In this document: piece by piece, positions 42,608 through 49,653 of the stretch
How the letters are laid out: each line of letters starts with the position of its first letter
Numbering within the stretch: the first letter of the stretch is position 1
Assembly: GCF_036014215.1 (NCBI RefSeq)
Contig: NZ_CP107921.1
Span: 5,277,501 to 5,341,500, forward strand
Reading direction: 5' to 3'
Origin: Streptomyces sp. NBC_00440
GTDB lineage: Bacteria > Actinomycetota > Actinomycetes > Streptomycetales > Streptomycetaceae
Length of the DNA: 64,000 bases
Notes under the pieces: generated by a model
What the model was told of the DNA's origin: nothing
Database searches by the model: none
Seen by the model: the letters and a program-made list of their open reading frames with translations, nothing else
Position numbers and translations under genes: made by a program

Positions 42608-43061
42608 CCGAGGTACCGCCCTTCCCCTTGCCCGTGCCGTTCCGCCCGGCGCCCGGTGTGCCGCCCGGCCCCTCGGGGCCCGGCCACATCTCCCGCAACG
42701 GACCCATCAGGTCGTCGAATTCGCTGCCGCCCGTCATCGACTTGCGCATGGCGGCGCCCGCCCCCTGGAACGGCGACATGGTCTCGCGGACCTTCTGCCC
42801 GGCCTGCTCCCTGGCCTTGCCGATGACCTCGACCAACGCCGCGCCCAACTCGGCAGGCGCCATGTCGCGGTACGCGTCCGTATGGAACTTGATCTCCCGC
42901 ACGTCGCCCTGGGCGCCCGCGACGACCGTCAGCAACCGGTCCTTCGACTGCACGGTGACCGTGTACTTGGCCAGCTCCCGCTGGGTCGCGAGGAGGGAAT
43001 CGCGGTGCTCGGCGAGCTTTCCCATCATCTCGTCGAGCTGTTCCTGGAATCCGTTACCCAT
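42600..43061 (-). CDS. YbaB/EbfC-like protein of the T7SS operon
   Basis: A 153-aa YbaB/EbfC-type protein. The central KDRLLTVVAGAQGDVREIKFHTDAYRDM followed by LVEVIGKAREQAGQKV matches the YbaB core of a beta sheet flanked by helices. A Gly/Pro/Lys-rich tail follows. YbaB proteins are small nucleoid-associated dimers; YbaB-like proteins such as EspL also occur in mycobacterial ESX-1 loci, where they support substrate stability. ATGA overlap with the upstream gene and an 8-base overlap with the downstream gene suggest fixed stoichiometry. Confidence 0.82.
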   Translation of the reverse strand: MGNGFQEQLDEMMGKLAEHRDSLLATQRELAKYTVTVQSKDRLLTVVAGAQGDVREIKFHTDAYRDMAPAELGAALVEVIGKAREQAGQKVRETMSPFQGAGAAMRKSMTGGSEFDDLMGPLREMWPGPEGPGGTPGAGRNGTGKGKGGTSGG

Positions 43062-45109
43062 CAGCCGATCACTCCCGGTGCTGCTGCCTGGGAGGTGCCC
43101 CAGGTCTCTTCGTCCTCTGCCAGCCAGGTGCGGCGCTCACGGTCCCGCTCGCCGCCGCCCCCGCCGCCGCCTCCGCCACCCATGGGAGGCATCATCGGCT
43201 GGCCGTTGGACGACGTGCGGTTCATCGCGGAGGACTGCCTGACCGCGGACTCCTCCGCGGCCAGATTGGGCTCGTCGGCCGAGGTGCGGGTCCGGACGCG
43301 GTCCGAGACCGAGGTCTTGGGGTCGCCGATGCTCCGGCTGTTGGGGAGCCGCTCGTTGCCCCGGGGCGGCAGCTCCTCCAGGTTCAGTTTGTTCTTGCCG
43401 CCGCCTCCGGTCTTGTTCCCGTACCCGTTGCCGCTGGTCTCGGTACGGGCGTCACCGCGAATCTGGGAGAGGGCCTTCTGGTAGGCCTTCTCCTGCTCGA
43501 CCTCCTGGGCCTCCTGCGCCTTCCGCTGCTTGAGCTGCTTCTCCTGCAGATCCTGCTGGTCCTTCAGCTGCTGCTGCTGGTTGACCTTCTGCTGCTTGAT
43601 CTGCTTCTCCGCCAGCTCCTGCTGCTCCTTCAGCTGCTGCTGGCCGGTCTTGCTGTTGCTATTGCTGTTGCCGGTCGTCGTACCGGGGCCGATGTGGGAG
43701 TTCGGCGGAGCCATGAGGGGCTTCTTGTCGGCGCCCAACAGCAGTTTGCCGTCGGGCCCGGTGATCGTGCCGTCCTTGTTGATGTGGGACCCGGGCGGGA
43801 TCTGGGTTTCGTTGCCCTTCGAGTCCTTGATCGACTGGTTGTTCTTGTCGAGCAGCGTGTTGCCGGCGCCGTTACCCTCGTTGGTCTGCGGGGGGCCGGT
43901 CGTCTTCGACTGCGGCGGCGGGGGCGGGACGTTGGATTCGGTCTTCGGCGGCCCGGTGATGCCCGAACCCGGCGGCTTGTCACCGGTGTTGGTGTCGTCC
44001 CCGGGGGGCTTCTTGTCGCCGGTGTCGGTGTCGTCGCCGGGCGGATTTTTGTCACCGGTGTCGGTGTCGTCGCCGGGGGGTTTTTTGTCGCCGGAGTTGG
44101 TGTCGTCGCCCGGCGGCTTCGGTGCGTTGAGATCGCGGTACGGCGGCTTGGTGAGGGCGGCCGCCGGGATCACGTCGATTGCGGCCTGGTAGGCGGTTTG
44201 CACGTAGCCCATCTGGGGCTTGGCGACGATGTCCAGCACATCCGCCACCCCCTTCAACCAGGCGTCCTTCGACTGCTGCTCCAGCGTGGACCAGAATTCC
44301 GGCTTGACTGGATTTCCGAGTCCTGGGACGTCGAGAGTGACGGAACCCCTGTCCGCGCTGAACGTGAGTGTCGCGCCGGCCATGGCGTTGAAGAAAATGT
44401 CGTGGACATGGGTGGCGGGCCAGCCGCCCGGGGCGTTGCGGAAGGTGTCGGCCGCGTTGACCAACGCGGCCATCGCATCGTGGAGCTTGACACGCGCACT
44501 GTCCATGAGAGTCGGGATGTCCCCGCGGTTCACCACCTCCTGGTGGAGGTACGCCACCTGCTGCTGCACGGCCACGAGGACCCGCTTGAAGGCCCCGGCC
44601 GCCGTGCCCTGCATCTCGGAGTCCGGCACGTTGATGTCCTTGACCCACGCCTTGATGTCGTTCTCCAGGAAATCCATGTGATTGAGAACGTTGCGCAGCA
44701 TCATCGCCCCGTCGTCGAAACTGCCGACGCTGATCGAGGAGTTGCCGATCAGGGTGTTCAACGGCGGCCCGATGATGGCCCAGGGTTCGTGGATGAACTT
44801 GGACAGCGCGGTGTCCGAGCCGTTATCTCCGACCTCGGGCGTCAGGCTGAACCCGATCTGGTACGTGTACCTGCTGCCGCCACTGGCCGCCCAGCCCTGC
44901 GACCAGCCGTAGTCATAACCTGAGGGAGGGCCGGCGTCGCCGTTGGTATCCGAGACTGCCACGTGATCGGTCTTGAACCACGGATCCTTGGTCACATCCG
45001 TGCGGTTGGTCACCTTGGCCAGATCGCCGTCTTTGGGGGCGACGAACGCGAGTGCGTCCTCCCACTTCCGGTCGGGGAATGAGTCCTCCGGCTTCGAGGG
45101 GGTGGCCAT
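43061..45109 (-). CDS. T7SS-locus 682-aa protein with repeat stalk and coiled coil
   Basis: A 682-aa protein I cannot name. Residues 1-330 are a helix-rich domain (DFLENDIKAWVKDINVPDSEMQGTA, then QQQVAYLHQEVV) recalling PPE/EspB-like long helical hairpins, preceded by a YDYGWSQGW segment. Four 12-aa repeats (KPPGDDTDTGDK type) follow, then a Pro stalk, a Gln/Lys-rich coiled coil (about 475-535), a poly-Gly run and a closing TWLAEDEETWG motif. There is no signal peptide. The gene layout suggests a T7SS substrate or extracellular accessory factor. Its stop overlaps the YbaB-like start. Confidence 0.78.
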   Translation of the reverse strand: MATPSKPEDSFPDRKWEDALAFVAPKDGDLAKVTNRTDVTKDPWFKTDHVAVSDTNGDAGPPSGYDYGWSQGWAASGGSRYTYQIGFSLTPEVGDNGSDTALSKFIHEPWAIIGPPLNTLIGNSSISVGSFDDGAMMLRNVLNHMDFLENDIKAWVKDINVPDSEMQGTAAGAFKRVLVAVQQQVAYLHQEVVNRGDIPTLMDSARVKLHDAMAALVNAADTFRNAPGGWPATHVHDIFFNAMAGATLTFSADRGSVTLDVPGLGNPVKPEFWSTLEQQSKDAWLKGVADVLDIVAKPQMGYVQTAYQAAIDVIPAAALTKPPYRDLNAPKPPGDDTNSGDKKPPGDDTDTGDKNPPGDDTDTGDKKPPGDDTNTGDKPPGSGITGPPKTESNVPPPPPQSKTTGPPQTNEGNGAGNTLLDKNNQSIKDSKGNETQIPPGSHINKDGTITGPDGKLLLGADKKPLMAPPNSHIGPGTTTGNSNSNSKTGQQQLKEQQELAEKQIKQQKVNQQQQLKDQQDLQEKQLKQRKAQEAQEVEQEKAYQKALSQIRGDARTETSGNGYGNKTGGGGKNKLNLEELPPRGNERLPNSRSIGDPKTSVSDRVRTRTSADEPNLAAEESAVRQSSAMNRTSSNGQPMMPPMGGGGGGGGGGERDRERRTWLAEDEETWGTSQAAAPGVIG
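43971..44118 (-). repeat. Four 36-bp tandem repeats encoding a GDDT stalk
   Basis: Four near-identical 36-bp units code for KPPGDDTNSGDK, KPPGDDTDTGDK, NPPGDDTDTGDK and KPPGDDTNTGDK in the 682-aa protein. They form a charged, Pro-rich spacer and vary mostly at the Asp/Asn/Ser positions. Confidence 0.9.
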
Positions 45110-45181
45110 GGCGGGTTCCTTACGGGTGTGAAGCAGACAGTTGCGCAGTGCGGAGGCTGAGCGGTGGAGGCGCAGGACGGT

Positions 45182-45217
45182 CCGGCACCGCCCGACGCTG
45201 GCGTCGGACGGTGCCGG
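45182..45217 (-). terminator. Long intra-operon hairpin upstream of the 682-aa gene
   Basis: Two 17-base arms (CCGGCACCGCCCGACGC / GCGTCGGACGGTGCCGG) pair with a single internal mismatch and a 2-base loop. It lies between the stop of the 142-aa gene (45233) and the start of the 682-aa gene (45109). It could be a terminator or attenuator that lowers transcription into the second half of the operon, including the giant gene, or an mRNA-stabilising stem. Confidence 0.7.
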
Positions 45218-45232
45218 TGCCGCGTACCGGAG

Positions 45233-45661
45233 TTACGGGCTGGGAGGAGCGGTGGGAGCGCCGCCGAACTCCTTGAGGGCGTTCGCCAGCTCCATGTCCA
45301 TCTCCGCCGCCGTCAGGGCGGCGTCGTCCTCGCTGTTCTGGAGAATGGTGTCGACGGTCGCCATGTCGATCGACAGGGTGGTGAAACCGTCCCCGATGAC
45401 GTCCAGCTGCGTCTTGAGGCTTGAGCAGAGCTGAGTGAACACCTTGTGCAGAGTCGCGTCGGCGCCCAGGGTGCCCGAGCCCGCGAGGAGTCCCTTGTGG
45501 ACGCCCGACTCGGTTGCGTATTCGCCCAGCGTCGCGTAGTCGGGGCCCGACTGGAGCCAGCCCTGGAGCCCGAGGACCCTGGTACGGGCCTCACCCTTGA
45601 GCCAGCCCTCGGTCACCTTGAAGGTGCCGGTGTCCCCGTCGTCGCCGTCGTCCTTGGCCAT
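45233..45661 (-). CDS. T7SS-locus 142-aa helical protein
   Basis: A 142-aa acidic, mostly helical protein of unknown family. The N-terminus is Asp/Gly-rich (MAKDDGDDGDTG). A central GWLQSGPDYATLGEYATESG segment is followed by two long helices (HKVFTQLCSSLKTQLDVIGDGF; DTILQNSEDDAALTAAEMDMELANALKEF). The shape resembles other small Esx-operon proteins. It starts 2 bases after the Esx stop at 45664, so the two are translationally linked. Confidence 0.78.
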   Translation of the reverse strand: MAKDDGDDGDTGTFKVTEGWLKGEARTRVLGLQGWLQSGPDYATLGEYATESGVHKGLLAGSGTLGADATLHKVFTQLCSSLKTQLDVIGDGFTTLSIDMATVDTILQNSEDDAALTAAEMDMELANALKEFGGAPTAPPSP

Positions 45662-45663
45662 GG

Positions 45664-45948
45664 TCAGAACATCCCTGAGCCGCGCTTGTCACCCGCGACC
45701 TGCCCGTCGACCATTTCCTTCAGGGCCTGCTGGCCGGTGCCGAACTGGGCGTTCATCGTCTGGATGGCGGTGTTGGCCTGGTTCTGGAAGTCCTCGTACA
45801 CCGCCGCGGTCTGACCGGAGAAGGACGCCTTGAGCGGGCCGAGCTGACTGAGCAGTTCCTGGAGCGCGTTCACCATGTCCGTGTTGGCCTTGACCATGTC
45901 GTCGATGGCCGCGTTGGCACGCTGGACTTCGAGTGTGACGTCCGCCAT
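45664..45948 (-). CDS. WXG100-family Esx protein (FSG variant)
   Basis: A 94-aa WXG100/ESAT-6-like protein. It has the family length and helix-turn-helix layout, with FSG in place of the WxG turn (PLKASFSGQTAAVYEDF) about 45 residues in. Such proteins travel as dimers through the EccC channel. The ATG at 45948 is preceded by AAAGGA. It pairs with the neighbouring 115-aa gene, in the usual tandem arrangement of Esx partners. Confidence 0.87.
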   Translation of the reverse strand: MADVTLEVQRANAAIDDMVKANTDMVNALQELLSQLGPLKASFSGQTAAVYEDFQNQANTAIQTMNAQFGTGQQALKEMVDGQVAGDKRGSGMF

Positions 45949-46021
45949 GTCCGGTCGTCCTTTCGGGAGATGTGGGAGAGGGAGGGGAAGGGGCCGTGCT
46001 GGTGGGCGAGTTGGCCGTGGA

Positions 46022-46369
46022 TCAGCCGGAGAGGGCCTGGTAGTAGCCGCTGCCGCCGCCGTCCCAGGCGCTCGCGTACTGGGAGGCGTCCATCTCACTG
46101 GTGTTGTGGATGGAGTCGGCCGCCGTCAGCGAGGAGTGCAGAGCGTCGACCTTGCCCTTGATGTCGTTGTACGACTGCATCCACTGCTGGAGCTTGCTGC
46201 TGAAGATGCTGGAGGAGTCGGCGACGTACGCCATCCGTACGTCGTCGTGGATCGCCGATACCGTGGCACCCGCGCGGGCCATGGTGGCCACGTGGTTCTC
46301 CAGGGCCGTACGGGCCTTGTCGACGTCTACTTGCTGCCGGTTGAACAGTCCAGGCGCGTTATCGCTCAT
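46022..46369 (-). CDS. WXG100-like Esx protein
   Basis: A 115-aa Esx-like helical protein (MSDNAPGLFNRQQVDVDKARTAL). A possible turn lies at AYVADSSSIF, without a WxG motif, followed by a second long helix (LQQWMQSYNDIKGKVDALHSSL). The ATG at 46369 is preferred to one four codons earlier because GGGGCCGACC sits upstream. It heads the Esx part of the operon after a 119-base gap from eccB, where a separate promoter may lie. Confidence 0.82.
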   Translation of the reverse strand: MSDNAPGLFNRQQVDVDKARTALENHVATMARAGATVSAIHDDVRMAYVADSSSIFSSKLQQWMQSYNDIKGKVDALHSSLTAADSIHNTSEMDASQYASAWDGGGSGYYQALSG

Positions 46370-46488
46370 GGTCGGCCCCATTCACATCAGGTCACATCAG
46401 GATTCGGACATGTGTCGTCACGATACTCATGAGAAGCGCTCAACTGACCCTGCTGGATCAACATTTGATCTTCGCTTGAGCTTTGACG

Positions 46489-47994
46489 TCAATTGTTGCT
46501 GCATCGTTCATTGGATTGATTCGGGGTGCCTGCAACTCTTTCCTTACCGGTACCTTCCGCAGTGGGCTGGCCGGCCCCTACTATTCCGCCCCGCGCCAGC
46601 GCCTGCGGGTCGAGACTCGGTCCGGTCGGCAGCAGGTCCAGCAGCGGCGCGGGCAGCTGTACCGACTCGCTCACCGGGTAGCCGAGCTGCTTGAGCGCAT
46701 CGTCGCCGGGCACCGGGTACGCGGCGCCCGCATCAGTGACCAGATAACGGGTGGAACCGGTGCCCGCCGTGGAGTGGGCCGTCACCAGGGCGCCCGAGCC
46801 CGGTCGCACCCAGACCCGGTCCGCGGCCAGGCACCCGGCTCGTACACCCGGTTCGGCGTCCGGCGCCCCGCCCGGCACCTGTGTGGCGTCGACCAGTGCC
46901 ACCGTCGTGGTGTGCCCGGAGCCGCTGGGAGCGACCCGGGCGCACACGTCCTGACCTGCGGTGGCCGACACCGGATGCGGTGCGGTCGCGGGCAGGTCGG
47001 CGGCGAGCGCCGCACCTGCCGACGCCGGGACCTGATGGGCGGCCAGGTCGGCCGGGCCCACCGCGCGTTCGCGCACTGCGGCGCCGCCGTACGCCTGCGC
47101 CTGGGTGCGCGGGTCGCCGAGCAGCAGCCGGTGCAGGGTGTCCGTCAGCGGTACGAGCCCGTCCTTGCGCAGCAGATAGTGCTGGCCGCCGTCGCCGGTG
47201 AACAGCTGGCCGGTCCGGCTCGCCGCACCCGCCAGCCGCGGACCCGCCCCGCCACGGCCCGGCACCTCGGGGGCCGCCAGGTCGGGCCCGGCCACCAGCG
47301 AGGCGAGGAAGGCGTCGCCGACCGGGTACGGGGCGGTGGTCCCCGCCCAGCCGAGCGCCGCAGCCGCACCGTGCTTGGTGTCGACCGCGAACCGCCTTCC
47401 CTGCCAGAGGAGTTGGACCCCTCCATGGGGTGACGACACCAGTACGCCGTCCTTGGCGCCCAGTCCGTTGCCGCCCGGTTCGGCACCGATCACCGCGGAG
47501 GTGACCGTGCTGGTGCCGCCGGTTCCGGTGTCCTTGCGGCCCGCACAGACCGACCAGGTGCCCCGGTCGAGCGAGCCCTTCGGCAGCCCGTCGGGCGCAC
47601 CCACGATGCCGAGCGGCGTCCCGCGCGGAGTGTCCCCGAGGGAGGCCGCTGCGACCTGCTGGACGGACAGCTTGTCCCCGGCCAGCAGCCGCGCCGACGC
47701 CTCGTTCAGTACGGGGTGCAGCGTGCCGCCGACGTAGACGTACCGGGCCCCCGAGTCCTTGACCACCACCAGTGCGCCGTCGGTGCGCCAGGACGTCGCG
47801 CCGCCGGGCGAGATCAGGCCGTACAACGTCGTGACCAGCGCGGCGAGACAGGCGGCCAGCAGGCCCCAGATGATCCCGCGCCAGGTCCGGGCGGTCGGGG
47901 TGTCGGGTGCGTCCGGTTCGGCGCGCTGCATACCGGAGGAGAGCCGGCCCATGACGAACAAATGGGCCTGGACCTGGTCACGCCTGGACTGCAT
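46489..47994 (-). CDS. eccB: EccB, T7SS core membrane protein
   Basis: A 501-aa EccB-family subunit of the type VII core complex. The cytoplasmic N-terminus has the family signature MQSRRDQVQAHLFVMGRLSSGM. One transmembrane helix follows (GIIWGLLAACLAALVTTLYGL, residues about 40-61). The large extracytoplasmic domain has repeated R1-R4-type units (VYVGGTLHPVLNEASARLL; LLRKDGLVPLTDTLHRLLLG; YPVPGDDALKQLGY) and a Cys pair (SVCAGRK, DVCARVA). It follows eccD after 52 bases on the same strand. Confidence 0.95.
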   Translation of the reverse strand: MQSRRDQVQAHLFVMGRLSSGMQRAEPDAPDTPTARTWRGIIWGLLAACLAALVTTLYGLISPGGATSWRTDGALVVVKDSGARYVYVGGTLHPVLNEASARLLAGDKLSVQQVAAASLGDTPRGTPLGIVGAPDGLPKGSLDRGTWSVCAGRKDTGTGGTSTVTSAVIGAEPGGNGLGAKDGVLVSSPHGGVQLLWQGRRFAVDTKHGAAAALGWAGTTAPYPVGDAFLASLVAGPDLAAPEVPGRGGAGPRLAGAASRTGQLFTGDGGQHYLLRKDGLVPLTDTLHRLLLGDPRTQAQAYGGAAVRERAVGPADLAAHQVPASAGAALAADLPATAPHPVSATAGQDVCARVAPSGSGHTTTVALVDATQVPGGAPDAEPGVRAGCLAADRVWVRPGSGALVTAHSTAGTGSTRYLVTDAGAAYPVPGDDALKQLGYPVSESVQLPAPLLDLLPTGPSLDPQALARGGIVGAGQPTAEGTGKERVAGTPNQSNERCSNN

Positions 47995-48046
47995 GGGTGT
48001 TCCTCACTGCTCTGCTTCCTCAGTGTGCTGATCGTGAGCGGGGCCG

Positions 48047-49435
48047 TCAGCCCCAGATGCCGCGCAGCGTGCCGAACACCCCGGCCAGCAGCAGTGCGAG
48101 CGGCAGAAGCACGAGCGCCGTCAGGCTGTGCAGCATGTCGGCCGCGCGCCCCCAGTACGGCACCAGCCTGCGGCCGGGCACGGTCCAGGCGGCGATCACC
48201 GTGACCGCCGCTGCGGCCGTCAGGATGCCGGTGACCTCCAGCCGCCCCGGCAGGCCGGTACCGACCGCGTCCGTGCAGGCCGCGAGTACCAGGGCGTACG
48301 CCCCGGGCACCGCCATGACCAGACGCTGCCAGGCACCGCCGACGGTCCGGGTGTGCAGCAGCAGCAGCAGGCCGAGCGTCACCGCGAGGACCGGCGCCGG
48401 CCAGCCGTCGGATTCGGGCCCGGTGAGCAGCGCCGTCACACAGCCCGCGAGGATCAGCCCCAGCGCGGCGGAGCAGCCGGTGGCGTAGGCGTCGGCGGAC
48501 CGGGCACGCACCCGGACCCGCTCGGCCTCGAAGGGCTCGATGCCCTCCTGGAGTTCGTCGGCGCTGGACGGCAGTGGTGGCAGCCGCAGCCCGGCCAGGC
48601 GGAAGGCCAGACCCGGTACGAAGCTTCCGGTGGCGACCGCGCCCACCGCGAGATAGCCGGCGGTGTGCGACAGCGGCACACCGCCCGCGCAGACGATGCC
48701 GCCGACCGCAGCGAACAGGGCGACGGTGAAGGCCCCCAGGAACAGCGGGGCGAACGCGCCGACCGCGGCCAGCGCGAGGACCGCGGCGCCCGCCGCGGCA
48801 GCGCCGCCTGCCAGCAGCCGCGGCCCGAACACGGACTCGCCGTGCCCGGCGGTCGGCAACAGCGCCCCGGCCAGCGCCAGATGGGGCACGGCCATCAGCC
48901 CGAGAGCAGCGCCCGCCCCCGCGTCCCCGACAGCGCGCGACGCGGCCGTGGCCCCGGCGAGCAGCAGTACGGCGAGTACGGCGGCAGCGGCGGCCCGCCA
49001 GCCGGTGGGGCCGGGCAGCGCGACGGTGAACAGAGCCGCCGTCAGACCGGCCACGGCAAGACCGATCAGCAGCCGTCTGGTCAGCGCGGGACGCCAGGTG
49101 TCGGGCCGGGCCCGCAGCGTCTCGCCGATTCCGTCGACCAGATCATCGAAGTCGACTTCGGGAAGCGTCTCGTGACGGGCCCGCAGGTACAGCGTCTCGC
49201 CGTCGCGCAACTCCAGCGACTGCGGGGTCCCTTCCTCGTCCAGGGGGGCGGCGCCCAGCCGCTGGAGGGTCCAGCCGCCATGGGCGGCGCCCTGCTCGTG
49301 CGGCTCCCCGCCGGCGTACTCGACGAGGACGGGGATGAGGTCGGCCAGCGGTACGTCGACCGGTACGCCCAACTCATAGGAATTTTCAGGCGCTCTTACG
49401 GCTATTCGGCACAATCCGACGGTGGTGTCGCTCAC
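48047..49435 (-). CDS. eccD: EccD, T7SS membrane channel subunit
   Basis: A 462-aa EccD-family protein. Residues 1-100 form a ubiquitin-like (YukD-type) cytoplasmic domain (CRIAVRAPENSYELGVPVDVPLADLIPVLVEY). A linker with a WRPALTRR segment leads into about eleven hydrophobic helices. EccD dimers form the membrane vestibule of the T7SS pore. The ATG at 49435 starts the long minus-strand operon; eccC is divergent on the other side of a 218-base region. Confidence 0.95.
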   Translation of the reverse strand: MSDTTVGLCRIAVRAPENSYELGVPVDVPLADLIPVLVEYAGGEPHEQGAAHGGWTLQRLGAAPLDEEGTPQSLELRDGETLYLRARHETLPEVDFDDLVDGIGETLRARPDTWRPALTRRLLIGLAVAGLTAALFTVALPGPTGWRAAAAAVLAVLLLAGATAASRAVGDAGAGAALGLMAVPHLALAGALLPTAGHGESVFGPRLLAGGAAAAGAAVLALAAVGAFAPLFLGAFTVALFAAVGGIVCAGGVPLSHTAGYLAVGAVATGSFVPGLAFRLAGLRLPPLPSSADELQEGIEPFEAERVRVRARSADAYATGCSAALGLILAGCVTALLTGPESDGWPAPVLAVTLGLLLLLHTRTVGGAWQRLVMAVPGAYALVLAACTDAVGTGLPGRLEVTGILTAAAAVTVIAAWTVPGRRLVPYWGRAADMLHSLTALVLLPLALLLAGVFGTLRGIWG

Positions 49436-49653
49436 GGCGTTTCGATTCTCTCCCGTCCGGGGGTGCGGGTCGACCCGGGAACGGGGCGAACACTATCGTG
49501 AGTTCGAACCGATCATCGGATCAACTACCTGGCCGTCAATGGTGGGTGGTTGATGAAATTCTCCTGCGGCACAACGGACAACTGTTTCTTATCCGTCCGT
49601 TAACCCACAGGTAATTCAACTCTGTCTCCTTGGACCAGGAAGGCCCTGCCCTC
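49436..49653. promoter_or_regulatory. Divergent promoter region of eccD and eccC
   Basis: A 218-base non-coding stretch separates the two divergent halves of the T7SS locus. It is clearly less GC-rich (for example 49535-49625) than the flanking genes, as is typical of promoter DNA. No pair of -35/-10 boxes is convincing enough to place. Direct-repeat-like CCGATCATCGGATCA (49509-49523) is a partial palindrome that could bind a regulator. Confidence 0.5.
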
